Assembly (NCBI GenBank): GCA_003169735.1
Contig: PNAP01000071.1
Span: 5,299-48,056 of the forward strand
Direction of reading: 5' to 3'
DNA from: Chloroflexota bacterium
GTDB taxonomy: Bacteria > Chloroflexota > Limnocylindria > Limnocylindrales > CSP1-4
Length of the DNA: 42,758 nt
Shown: piece after piece, positions 31,909-40,449 of the stretch
Layout: each line of letters starts with the position of its first letter
Position numbering within the stretch: the first letter of the stretch is position 1
Made by a program: the position numbers and the translations under genes
Notes under the pieces: generated by a model
What the model was told of the DNA's origin: nothing
Database searches by the model: none
The model's input: only the letters and a program-made list of their open reading frames with translations

Positions 31909-34900
31909 GTGCCTCGCCGACCTCCTGCCGTTCCCGTCACGGCCGTCACCCCCGACCCGCTGGCGCCGTTCCGGCCTGCCACGCGTGCCTGGTTCTCGGC
32001 AGCATTCGCGGAGCCGACAGCGGCCCAGGCGCTGGGCTGGCCGGCCATCGCGGCCGGGGAGCACACGCTCATCTGCGCGCCGACCGGCTCGGGCAAGACG
32101 CTGGCCGCGTTCCTGTGGTGCCTCGACCGGCTCATGGGCGAGGCACCGCCGCGCGATCCCCAACGGCGACTCCGGGTGCTCTACGTGTCGCCGCTCAAGG
32201 CGCTGGTCCATGACGTGGACCGCAACCTGCGATCGCCGCTCCACGGCATCGCGCTCGCGGCTCAGCGGCTGGGCGAGCCGAGCCATGAGATCCGCGTGGG
32301 GATGCGCACCGGTGATACGCCTGCCGAGGAACGCCGAGCGTTCGGCAAGCACCCGCCTGACATCCTTGTCACGACCCCGGAATCGCTCTACTTGCTGCTG
32401 ACGTCAGCGGCGCGAGAGGCGCTGCGCGGTATCGAGTGGGTCATCGTCGATGAGATCCACGCCCTCGCCAACACCAAGCGCGGCGCTCATCTGGCCGTTT
32501 CCCTCGAGCGGCTCGAGGCGCTCACCGACGCGCCGCCGCAACGGATCGGGCTCTCGGCGACGCAGCGGCCGCTCTCGGCCGTCGCGGCGTTCCTCGGCGG
32601 ACGGGGCCCCGCGGCGCCTCGGCCGGTGACCATCGTCGATGCCGGCATCCGCAAGCCGCTCCAGCTGACCGTGGTCGTGCCCGTCGAGGACATGAGCCGC
32701 GTCGGTGAGGCGATCCCGCTCGAGGAGGCGCCGGGCGGTCCGGCGTCCGGCCCCGAGGCTCGGACCAGCATCTGGCCGCAGATCCATCCGCGCATCCTGG
32801 ATCTGATCCGCGCCCATCGCAGCACCATCGTCTTCGTCAACAGCCGTCGCCTCGCGGAGCGCCTGGCGCAACGCCTCAACGACCTGGCCGGCGAGGAACT
32901 CGTCCGCGCGCACCACGGCTCGCTGGCGCGCGAGCAGCGCATCGGCATCGAGGAGGCGCTCAAGGACGGCCGCCTGCCCGCCCTCGTGGCGACCAGCTCG
33001 CTCGAGCTCGGCATCGACATGGGCGCGGTCGACCTGGTCATCCAGGTCGAGTCCCCGGGGTCCGTCGCCCGGGGCCTGCAGCGCGTCGGGCGTGCCGGCC
33101 ACCAGGTCGGCGAGCCGTCGCGCGGCGTGATCTTCCCGAAGTACCGCGGCGACCTGCTCGAAGTCGCGGTCGTGACGCGGCTGATGCACGAAGGTGCCAT
33201 CGAACCGACGATCGTGCCGCGCAATCCGCTCGACATCCTGGCGCAGCAGCTCGTCGCCACGGCTGCCGAACGAGCCTGGCGTGTCGACGATCTCTATGCC
33301 CTCGTCCGCGGCGCGGAGAACTTCGCCGAGCTGGGCCGCGACACGTTCGATGCCGTCCTGGGCATGCTCGCCGGCCAGTACCCCGCCGACGAGTTCGCCG
33401 AGTTGAAGCCGCGCGTCATCTGGGATCGCGTTGCGGGCACCGTCCAGGCCAGACGCGATGCGCATACCGTGGCGGTGATCTCCGGCGGGACCATCCCCGA
33501 TCGGGGCCTCTTCCCCGTCTTCCTGACCGACGACGCCTCCGGCAGCGCATCGGTGACGAACCGTGCGAGAAGTGCCCGGACCGGCGGCCGCCGCGTCGGC
33601 GAGCTCGATGAGGAGATGGTCTACGAGGCGCGCGAGGGCGAGGTCATCCTGCTCGGGGCAAGCGCGTGGCGCATCGAATCGATCGGCCACGACCGCGTGC
33701 TCGTGTCGCCGGCACCCGGTGAGCCGGGCAAGATCCCGTTCTGGAAGGGCGACATGATCGGCCGGCCGGTCGAGCTCGGGCGGGCGCTCGGCGCGTTCAC
33801 GCGCGAGATGGATGAGCTGGCGACGAGCGGCACGAAAGGACGCGCGTCGGCGGTCCGGCAGCTCCACGAGCTCCACGATCTGGACGAGTTCGCGGCCACC
33901 AACCTGCTCGCCTATCTTGACGAGGAACGCACGGCGACGGGCACGCTGCCGACCGACCGGACGATCGTCTTGGAGCGCTTCCGCGACGAACTGGGCGACT
34001 GGCGGATCTGCCTGCTGACGCCATTCGGCGCCCGGGTCCACGCGCCGTGGGCGCTGGCCATCGAGGCGCGCATGCGCGAGAGCCTCGGCATCGAGATCCA
34101 GCCGATGTGGTCGGACGATGGCATCGTCATCCGCCTGCCAGCTACCGAGGGGGCCACCGCTTCGCCAGGTTGGGGCGCCGACGGTTACGAGGGATCCGAT
34201 GGCGCCGAGCCGAGCCTGATGGTCGACCCCGGTGGCCAGGGCGGTGCCAGCGCTGCCGAATCGGCTGTCGTCATCCCGGCCGAGGAGATCGAGGAGTTGG
34301 TGGTCGGCGCGGTCGGCGGCTCCGCCCTCTTCGCCAGCCGCTTCCGCGAGAACGCCGCCCGGGCGCTGCTCCTGCCGCGCCGCAGGCCCGGCAACCGGAC
34401 GCCGCTCTGGCAGATGCGCCAGCGCTCGGCCCAGCTGCTCGCCGTCGCCAGCCGCTACGGCTCGTTCCCGATCATCCTGGAGACGTATCGCGAATGCCTT
34501 CAGGATGTCTTCGACCTGCCGGCGCTGAAGGAGATCCTCGGTGCCATCGAGCGGCGCGAGATCCGCGTCGTGAGCGTCCAGACCGTCCGCGCCTCGCCGT
34601 TCGCGAGCTCGCTCCTGTTCGACTACATCGCCGCGTACATGTACGAGGGCGATGCGCCGTCGCTCGACCGTCGCGCCCAGGCGCTGGCACTCGACCGCGA
34701 TCTGCTGCGCGAGTTGCTCGGCGCGGAAGAGTTGCGCGAGCTGCTCGATGGCGAGGCGCTGGCTGAACTGGAACTGGAACTCCAGGCCCTGACCGAGGAG
34801 CGCGCCGCCGGATCGGCTGACCAGGTCCACGACCTGTTGCGGCGGTTGGGCGATCTAAGCGCCGCCGAGGTCGCGGCGCGGGTCCGTGGCACCGACGCGC

Positions 34901-36657
34901 GTTCCCGCGAGCGCGCTGCCGGGGAGTGGCTCGAGGCGCTGGCCGCGGATCGACGCGCGGTGCAGGCCAGGATCGGTGGCGAGGATCGCTGGATCGCTGC
35001 GGAGGACAGCGGCCGCTATCGGGATGGCGTCGGCGCCGTCCCGGCGCGCGGCGTGCCGGACGCGTTCCTCGCACCGACGATGGACGCGCTCGGCGGCCTG
35101 CTGGCCCGTTGGGCGCGCCGCCACGGACCGTTCCTGACCGACGAGCCGATGCGCCGCTGGGGGTTGCCGCTCGGCGTGGTCGCGACGGAGCTGGAGCGCC
35201 TGATGGCCGCCGGCACGTTGCTGCGCGGCGAGTTCCGGCCGGGCGGCGTCGATCGCGAGTGGTGCGATCCCGAGGTGCTGCGGCTGCTTCGCCGGCGTTC
35301 CCTGGCACGGCTGCGCCGCGAGATCGAGCCGGTCGAGCCAGCGGCGCTGGGGCGGTTCCTGCCCGCGTGGCACGGCATCGGGTCGCCGGCCGGGGGGACG
35401 GACCGGCTGGCCGAGGTGATCGCGCAGCTCGAGGGCGTGCCGCTCCCCGCCAGCGTGCTGGAACGCGACGTGCTGCCAGCGCGCGTGCGCGGCTATGCGC
35501 CGAGGCTCCTCGATGAGCTGGGGGCGGCCGGCGAAGTGGCCTGGGTGGGCATGGGCTCGCTCGGCAAGGATGATGGGCGTATCGCCCTCTTCCGGCCCGA
35601 TCGGCTGGCGCTCCTGCTGCCGCCGGCGCACATCCCGGACGAGGCCGTGGCGGGCGATCCCGGGCAGCCCGGGTGGCTCGGCGGAGCGCTCCGAACGCAC
35701 CTCGCGGCGCGCGGCGCATCGTTCTATCGCGACCTGCTGGCCGCTGGGCTGCGGGCGGCCGCGCAGGCGGGGGAGCGCCCACCGACCGAGCGCGATGTCC
35801 TCGACGCACTCTGGGAACTCGTCTGGGCCGGTGTCGTGACCAACGACACGTTCGCCGCGCTCCGGGCACTCCGCTGGCCACGCGGCTCGCGCGACCGCGG
35901 CGCGGCTCGTCCGCGGCTGGGTGCCTCGGGTCGCCTCGGTCCGCCCGAAGGCGCCGGCCGCTGGTCACTCGTCGAAGAGGCGGTGGCGACATCCATCGCC
36001 CTCGCCGGCGGCCGCGCGCCGACCGACACGGAGCGGCGCCACGCGACGGCGACGCGGTTGCTGGAGCGGTACGGCATCGTCACCCGGGACGGTGTCGCGG
36101 CCGAAGGGCTGCCCGGCGGGTTCGGGGCCGTCTACCCGGTCCTGCGCGAGATGGAGGAACGCGGCCGCGTCCGGCGCGGCTACTTCGTCGAGGGGCTCGG
36201 CGGCGCCCAGTTCGCCCTTCCCAGCGCCGTCGATCGACTGCGCGCCGAGCGCGCTGACCCGGCCGGCGACCAGCCGACGGATGGCCGCACGTACCTGCTG
36301 GCCGCGGCCGATCCCGCCAATCCCTACGGCGCGACCATCCCCTGGCCGCGCTTCGGCGACGACGATCGGCGGGTGCTTGCCCGCGCCGCCGGTGCGTACG
36401 TGGTGATCCACGACGGCGAGCCGGTCATCTACGCCGAACGCGGTGGCCGCTCGCTCCAGACCCTGCCGGCGTTCGCGTCGCCGGCGGCGGCCGCGGCCGC
36501 GCTCCGGGCACTCGGCGGGCTGGTGCTCGATGGCCGGGCGCGCGCGCTCCAGATCGAGCGCATCGATGGCCTGATCGTCGCCGACTCACCGCATCGCCAG
36601 CTTCTCGAGTCGGCCGGCTTCCGGCCCGGCTATCGCGGCTATCTGTTGCGTGCCTGA
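31909..36657 (+). CDS. lhr: Lhr-type ATP-dependent DNA helicase
   Basis: 1582 aa, the size of full-length Lhr (about 1500). Superfamily 2 motifs: P-loop APTGSGKT with K63, DEIH box at 181-184, motif III SAT in GLSATQRPL, motif IV-V around IVFVNSRR and ATSSLELGIDMGAVD, and motif VI QRVGRAGHQ. A winged-helix and Lhr-specific core follows to about 850, then the long C-terminal part (to 1582) found only in long Lhr proteins. Lhr unwinds RNA:DNA hybrids with 3'-5' polarity and is DNA-damage related in mycobacteria. A nei-type glycosylase follows after 3 nt. Confidence 0.93.
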   Translation: MPRRPPAVPVTAVTPDPLAPFRPATRAWFSAAFAEPTAAQALGWPAIAAGEHTLICAPTGSGKTLAAFLWCLDRLMGEAPPRDPQRRLRVLYVSPLKALVHDVDRNLRSPLHGIALAAQRLGEPSHEIRVGMRTGDTPAEERRAFGKHPPDILVTTPESLYLLLTSAAREALRGIEWVIVDEIHALANTKRGAHLAVSLERLEALTDAPPQRIGLSATQRPLSAVAAFLGGRGPAAPRPVTIVDAGIRKPLQLTVVVPVEDMSRVGEAIPLEEAPGGPASGPEARTSIWPQIHPRILDLIRAHRSTIVFVNSRRLAERLAQRLNDLAGEELVRAHHGSLAREQRIGIEEALKDGRLPALVATSSLELGIDMGAVDLVIQVESPGSVARGLQRVGRAGHQVGEPSRGVIFPKYRGDLLEVAVVTRLMHEGAIEPTIVPRNPLDILAQQLVATAAERAWRVDDLYALVRGAENFAELGRDTFDAVLGMLAGQYPADEFAELKPRVIWDRVAGTVQARRDAHTVAVISGGTIPDRGLFPVFLTDDASGSASVTNRARSARTGGRRVGELDEEMVYEAREGEVILLGASAWRIESIGHDRVLVSPAPGEPGKIPFWKGDMIGRPVELGRALGAFTREMDELATSGTKGRASAVRQLHELHDLDEFAATNLLAYLDEERTATGTLPTDRTIVLERFRDELGDWRICLLTPFGARVHAPWALAIEARMRESLGIEIQPMWSDDGIVIRLPATEGATASPGWGADGYEGSDGAEPSLMVDPGGQGGASAAESAVVIPAEEIEELVVGAVGGSALFASRFRENAARALLLPRRRPGNRTPLWQMRQRSAQLLAVASRYGSFPIILETYRECLQDVFDLPALKEILGAIERREIRVVSVQTVRASPFASSLLFDYIAAYMYEGDAPSLDRRAQALALDRDLLRELLGAEELRELLDGEALAELELELQALTEERAAGSADQVHDLLRRLGDLSAAEVAARVRGTDARSRERAAGEWLEALAADRRAVQARIGGEDRWIAAEDSGRYRDGVGAVPARGVPDAFLAPTMDALGGLLARWARRHGPFLTDEPMRRWGLPLGVVATELERLMAAGTLLRGEFRPGGVDREWCDPEVLRLLRRRSLARLRREIEPVEPAALGRFLPAWHGIGSPAGGTDRLAEVIAQLEGVPLPASVLERDVLPARVRGYAPRLLDELGAAGEVAWVGMGSLGKDDGRIALFRPDRLALLLPPAHIPDEAVAGDPGQPGWLGGALRTHLAARGASFYRDLLAAGLRAAAQAGERPPTERDVLDALWELVWAGVVTNDTFAALRALRWPRGSRDRGAARPRLGASGRLGPPEGAGRWSLVEEAVATSIALAGGRAPTDTERRHATATRLLERYGIVTRDGVAAEGLPGGFGAVYPVLREMEERGRVRRGYFVEGLGGAQFALPSAVDRLRAERADPAGDQPTDGRTYLLAAADPANPYGATIPWPRFGDDDRRVLARAAGAYVVIHDGEPVIYAERGGRSLQTLPAFASPAAAAAALRALGGLVLDGRARALQIERIDGLIVADSPHRQLLESAGFRPGYRGYLLRA

Positions 36658-36660
36658 GCC

Positions 36661-37470
36661 GTGCCCGAAGGGGACACGCTCTTCCGCACCGCGGCGGTCC
36701 TGCGCGAGGTTCTGCTCGGCCGAGACGTGACGGCGGCACGCGGCCGTCCCGGCGGCGCGGCCCTGGGGCGCGTGGTGGGCAGTCGCGTGGTGAGCGTCGA
36801 GGCGCGCGGCAAGCACCTGCTCATCGGCTTCGATGCGGGTCTGACGCTGCACACGCATCTCCGCATGAACGGTTCGTGGCACCGTTATCGGACGGGCGAG
36901 CCGTGGCGCCGCAGCCCAGCCCGCGCCGTCGCGGTCATCGAGGTGCCCGGCATGGTGGCCGTCTGCTTCGATGCGCCAACGGTCGAATTGATGGACACCG
37001 CAGCTCTGGCCATCCATCCGGCGCTGGCCGCCCTCGGCCCCGATCTGCTGGCACCGGAGCCCGATCTGGACGCCGCCGTCGCCCGACTCTCCGCCCCGGA
37101 GCGGGCCGCGACGCCGATCGGCGAAGCGCTGCTCGACCAGACCGCTCTGGCGGGACTCGGCAACGTCTATCGCAGCGAGGTCTGCTTCATCGAGCGGGTC
37201 GATCCGTTCGCGTCGGTGGGAGCGCTGGCGCGCGGAACGGTGCGACGGATGCTGGGGACGGGCGCCCGACTGCTCGCGGCCAACGTCTCGGGCGGCACGC
37301 GCACCACGGTCCATCGCTCGCGGCCGGGTACGCTCTTCGTGTATGGCCGCGCCGGCCGGCCATGTCGACGGTGCGGGACGCTCATCCGGACGCGTGTCAC
37401 CGGCGAGTTACCGCGCCGGACCTACTGGTGCCCGACCTGCCAGCCGGAAGTGCCCGTCGGTGTCCGCTGA
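36661..37470 (+). CDS. Fpg/Nei family DNA glycosylase-AP lyase
   Basis: 269 aa. It starts (V/M)PEGDT with the catalytic P2 and E3 exposed after Met removal, a lysine in VEARGKHLLIGF, the H2TH region LLDQTALAGLGNVYRSEVCF and a C-terminal zinc finger with four cysteines (PCRRCG, YWCPTCQ). PEGDT is the signature of the Nei (endonuclease VIII) branch, which removes oxidised pyrimidines and cuts the backbone. GTG starts 3 nt after the lhr stop; lhr-nei adjacency is also known in mycobacteria, which supports a shared repair job. Confidence 0.92.
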   Translation: MPEGDTLFRTAAVLREVLLGRDVTAARGRPGGAALGRVVGSRVVSVEARGKHLLIGFDAGLTLHTHLRMNGSWHRYRTGEPWRRSPARAVAVIEVPGMVAVCFDAPTVELMDTAALAIHPALAALGPDLLAPEPDLDAAVARLSAPERAATPIGEALLDQTALAGLGNVYRSEVCFIERVDPFASVGALARGTVRRMLGTGARLLAANVSGGTRTTVHRSRPGTLFVYGRAGRPCRRCGTLIRTRVTGELPRRTYWCPTCQPEVPVGVR

Positions 37471-37499
37471 GTCCGGTCCTTGAAGACGCTCGAGCCGTC

Positions 37500-38639
37500 T
37501 CAGCCGAGTGCGGCCTCGTAGGCGGCGCGCAGGGACGTCGCGCAGGCACGAGCCGAGAAACGGTCGCCGAGCGCGGTGACCCGTACCGGGTCCGGCGGCG
37601 TCGCGAGCGCCGCCTCGACAGCCCCCGCCACCGCCTCGGGCGTCGCCTCCTCGGCGAAGACGGCCACCTCGCCCACCGTATCGCGATAGGCGGGGATATC
37701 GACGGCCGCCACCCGCCCCCCTGAAAGGATGGCTTCGACGGGCGTCAGGCCGAAGCCTTCAAGCGTCGAGAGAGCGAGGGTGATCGATCGCGCGTACAGC
37801 GCCGACAGCTCCCCGGGCTTGACGTGGCCGAGCAGGACGACCTCGCTGCCGACCCCGACGTCGCGTGCCAGAGCCAGCAGCCGCGCGCCCTCGGACGGGG
37901 TTTGAAAGCCGGCCACGGTCAGGTCGAGCCCCATGCCCCGCTGACGGAGCACGGCGAGCGTCCGGATAGCGAGATCGAAGCGCTTGTGCGGTCCCGAGAC
38001 GCCGACCAGGAGCAGCTCTGACGGGCGCTGGTCTCCGTTGGGTGGCTGGGCCGGCGACTCATCGGCGTGGACCCACGGCACGAGGATGCGGATGCGCGAG
38101 GCGGGCACACAAAATCGCTCGTGTGCTTCCGCGGCCGTGGCCTCGGAGCCACATGCCACGATCCGCGCCCGGCCGATCAGCCGCAGATAGCGCCGATAGG
38201 CGAGTCGGCGAGTAGCGCGCATCGAGGCGAGGAGGGCGGGGGTGGACAGCGGCGCGAAGTCGTGGACCGTCACGATCGTCCGGTCGTCGGGCAGCGGCCC
38301 GAGAGGGCGGGTCGGGTCGGTGATATGCCAGAACGCCGGACGCTGACCGCGCGTCACCCATCGATCGGCGGCCCAGGCGGTCAGCGGCGCGAGATGTTGC
38401 GGCATCGGCCCGGGACGGCGGGTGACCCAGGGCTGCGGCATGCCGGGCGGCTGCTCCACGTGCTGCCCGGGAGCGACCAGCAGTCGCACGTGCTCGGCGG
38501 CCCAGGCGGGTTCCTCGGCCAGCAGGGCCGCGACGTAGCCTTCGGTGACCCGCCCGATGCCGCGCACCCCGTGCCCCGTCAACGGCCGCATATCGGCACT
38601 CGGGGTGGCGTCCACGCCGATCCGACCGCCCGTCGACAA
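37500..38639 (-). CDS. Family 4 (GT1-type) glycosyltransferase
   Basis: 379 aa. GT-B fold: N-terminal domain begins RIGVDATPSADMRPLTGHGVRGIGRVTEGY with a glycine-rich loop; the C-terminal domain has ELLLVGVSGPHKRFDLAIRTLAVL and the donor-binding STLEGFGLTPVEAILSGGRVAAVDIPAYRD, with the glutamates of the E-x7-E motif. It probably transfers a sugar from a nucleotide donor to a lipid-linked glycan at the inner face of the membrane. The TTG start lies 6 nt after the stop of the GT87-like gene, so the two form an operon. The substrate is unknown. Confidence 0.85.
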   Translation of the reverse strand: MSTGGRIGVDATPSADMRPLTGHGVRGIGRVTEGYVAALLAEEPAWAAEHVRLLVAPGQHVEQPPGMPQPWVTRRPGPMPQHLAPLTAWAADRWVTRGQRPAFWHITDPTRPLGPLPDDRTIVTVHDFAPLSTPALLASMRATRRLAYRRYLRLIGRARIVACGSEATAAEAHERFCVPASRIRILVPWVHADESPAQPPNGDQRPSELLLVGVSGPHKRFDLAIRTLAVLRQRGMGLDLTVAGFQTPSEGARLLALARDVGVGSEVVLLGHVKPGELSALYARSITLALSTLEGFGLTPVEAILSGGRVAAVDIPAYRDTVGEVAVFAEEATPEAVAGAVEAALATPPDPVRVTALGDRFSARACATSLRAAYEAALG

Positions 38640-38645
38640 ACCCTG

Positions 38646-39560
38646 CTACCCGACGCCGAAGAATGCGCGCAGCCGCGCCTCGACGACGCGTCGCGCTTCA
38701 GTGGCCGGCGCGTCGGAGTGACGGAAGGAACGCCACCCGTCGGCCAGGCGCAGCCGCCAGTCCGACATGAGCGCCGCGATCCGCCCTCGGTCGAGTTGCC
38801 AGAAGGCTTCCTTGCGCCACAACCAGGGGACGGCCGCCCATGCCAGGAGCAGCAGGTCCAGCCGCGGCGGGCGCGGGTAGTACAACGCCAGGTCGAGATG
38901 GATGAGGGTCTGTGGCCAGGTCGACACCAGCAGGATGCCGGTGACGGCCAGAGCAGCGATGCCCCATAGTCGAGTTCGAGGCGGCAGGAAGACGATGAGC
39001 GCGGCCGGGAACCACTTGAGGCTCGTCGCGACCGCCCACAGCAACCCGCCGACCCGAGGGCCGGTGAACTGCGCCGCCCACACCAGCATCGCCAGGATGA
39101 GCGTGATGTTGCCGGTATCGAAGGTCGCGGCGATCGGCGCGGCGAGGATGGCCAGCAGGATGGCGGTCGCCAGCGGGCGGCGTTCATACGCCCAATGGGC
39201 CGTCCAGATGAGCAACAGGATGCTCATCCCGCGCAGCAGGAACCAAGCCACGGTCCAGGGGAGGAGCGCCCATGGCACGAACAGGGCGAGCGTCCACGGG
39301 GCATACACGAAGGGCAGGAACGGCGCCGGCGGGTGATAGGGATCGCCACCATCGAGCCAGATGCGGACCGCCGCCCAGTACGCTCGAGCGTCGGAGCCGG
39401 CGAGCTCGCCGCGCGCGATCAGGAACGTGGCCACGAGCCCGCCGGAAAGCCCGATGAGGGCGATGGCCACGACCCGGTGACGGTCGTGCAACCGCCGACG
39501 GCCGAGTGACCACTCGTGCCCGAGCCAACCCGCGACGCTGAGGGCTCTCACGTGCGGCAT
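38646..39560 (-). CDS. GT87-like (DUF2029) membrane glycosyltransferase
   Basis: 304 aa with about eight hydrophobic helices. The GT-C type loop after helix 1 has SDARAYWAAVRIWLDGGDPY with D57, as in DUF2029 polyprenol-phosphate-mannose-dependent mannosyltransferases. Later helices include TATFDTGNITLILAMLVW and SLKWFPAALIVFL. It is shorter than the usual 380-430, so the C-terminal helices may be reduced. It likely adds a sugar from a lipid carrier outside the membrane, together with the following GT4 enzyme. ATG at 39560 diverges from cyanophycinase with a gap of 35 bp. Confidence 0.8.
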   Translation of the reverse strand: MPHVRALSVAGWLGHEWSLGRRRLHDRHRVVAIALIGLSGGLVATFLIARGELAGSDARAYWAAVRIWLDGGDPYHPPAPFLPFVYAPWTLALFVPWALLPWTVAWFLLRGMSILLLIWTAHWAYERRPLATAILLAILAAPIAATFDTGNITLILAMLVWAAQFTGPRVGGLLWAVATSLKWFPAALIVFLPPRTRLWGIAALAVTGILLVSTWPQTLIHLDLALYYPRPPRLDLLLLAWAAVPWLWRKEAFWQLDRGRIAALMSDWRLRLADGWRSFRHSDAPATEARRVVEARLRAFFGVG

Positions 39561-39582
39561 CCTAAGCCCCCGGAACGGTGGC

Positions 39583-39588
39583 TATACT
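39583..39588 (+). promoter_or_regulatory. -10 box of the cyanophycinase gene
   Basis: TATACT (five of six consensus bases) with 7 nt to the ATG at 39596 and no ribosome binding site. An in-frame GTG at 39578 overlaps this box and is therefore rejected as the start. Confidence 0.55.
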
Positions 39589-39595
39589 CCCGACA

Positions 39596-40438
39596 ATGGC
39601 CGAGGGACACGTCATCGTCATCGGTGGCGCGGAGGACAAGGTCCGAGAGCGCGTCATCCTGAGCCGGTTCGTGGCACTGGCAGGTGGTCCCGACGCCCGG
39701 ATCGCCGTCATCAGCAGTGCGTCGTCGCTCGGGCCGCTGGCCGGCGAGATGTATCGGCGCGTCTTCACCGAACTCGGCGCCGCCGATGTCACGCCTATCC
39801 ACGCCCTGACTCGCGCACAGGCCAACGATGACTCGGCGGCACGCTCGGTACGCGACGCGACGGGTGTCTTCCTGACCGGCGGCAACCAGCTCCGCCTGAG
39901 TTCGACCATCGGCGGGACGGCCATCGCGCAGGCGATCCTCGAGCGCCACCGGCAGGGCTCCGTGGTCGCCGGCACGAGTGCCGGCGCGTCGGCGCTCAGC
40001 TCGCATATGGTCGCCTTCGGCGCGAGCGGCGGATCGCCGCGCCAGCGCATGGTGCAGATGGCGGCCGGCCTCGGCGTGCTGCCCGGTGTCATCGTCGATC
40101 AGCATTTCCAGCAGCGCAATCGTCTCGGCCGCCTGCTGGCGATCATCTCGCAGAACCCGTCGTTGCTCGGCCTGGGGGTCGATGAGGACACCGCGGGCGT
40201 GGTCGGGCCGGACCAGGTCATGGAGGTCATCGGGCGGCGCAGCATCACCATCGTCGACGGTGCCGGTTCCGACACCGACGCCTGGGAGGTCGGCGCACAT
40301 CGGCCGCTGATGATCAGCAATGTCGTCCTGCACTCCCTGCCGAGCGGCTACCGCTTCGATCTGCGGCGCCGGATGCGCGTGGCCACGCCGATGCTGCGGG
40401 CGCTCGAGACGGCCGTCGGTTCGGCCGCTTCCAGCTGA
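39596..40438 (+). CDS. cphB: Cyanophycinase
   Basis: 280 aa. The serine-protease-like S51 fold has EGHVIVIGGAEDKVRERVILSRFVALAG, VFLTGGNQLRL, nucleophile S128 in VAGTSAGASALS and VDQHFQQRNRLGRLLAII. The enzyme hydrolyses cyanophycin, a polymer of aspartate with arginine side chains, to beta-Asp-Arg dipeptides. ATG at 39596 follows a TATACT box closely; an upstream GTG in the same frame overlaps the -10 box. The cyanophycin synthetase gene begins 11 nt after the stop, so synthesis and breakdown are encoded together. Confidence 0.93.
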   Translation: MAEGHVIVIGGAEDKVRERVILSRFVALAGGPDARIAVISSASSLGPLAGEMYRRVFTELGAADVTPIHALTRAQANDDSAARSVRDATGVFLTGGNQLRLSSTIGGTAIAQAILERHRQGSVVAGTSAGASALSSHMVAFGASGGSPRQRMVQMAAGLGVLPGVIVDQHFQQRNRLGRLLAIISQNPSLLGLGVDEDTAGVVGPDQVMEVIGRRSITIVDGAGSDTDAWEVGAHRPLMISNVVLHSLPSGYRFDLRRRMRVATPMLRALETAVGSAASS

Positions 40439-40449
40439 CGCGAGGCCCG

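Noticed and set aside
32404-34830. An 808-codon open frame on the minus strand inside lhr
   Set aside because: It is antisense to the conserved helicase core; its Arg/Asp/Gly-rich composition is what the complement of GC-rich codons gives, and no domain is recognisable.
37484-37500. Short inverted repeat AGACG/CGTCT between the nei-type gene and the convergent glycosyltransferase
   Set aside because: Only a 5-bp stem with a 7-nt loop and no T tract; too weak to call a terminator.
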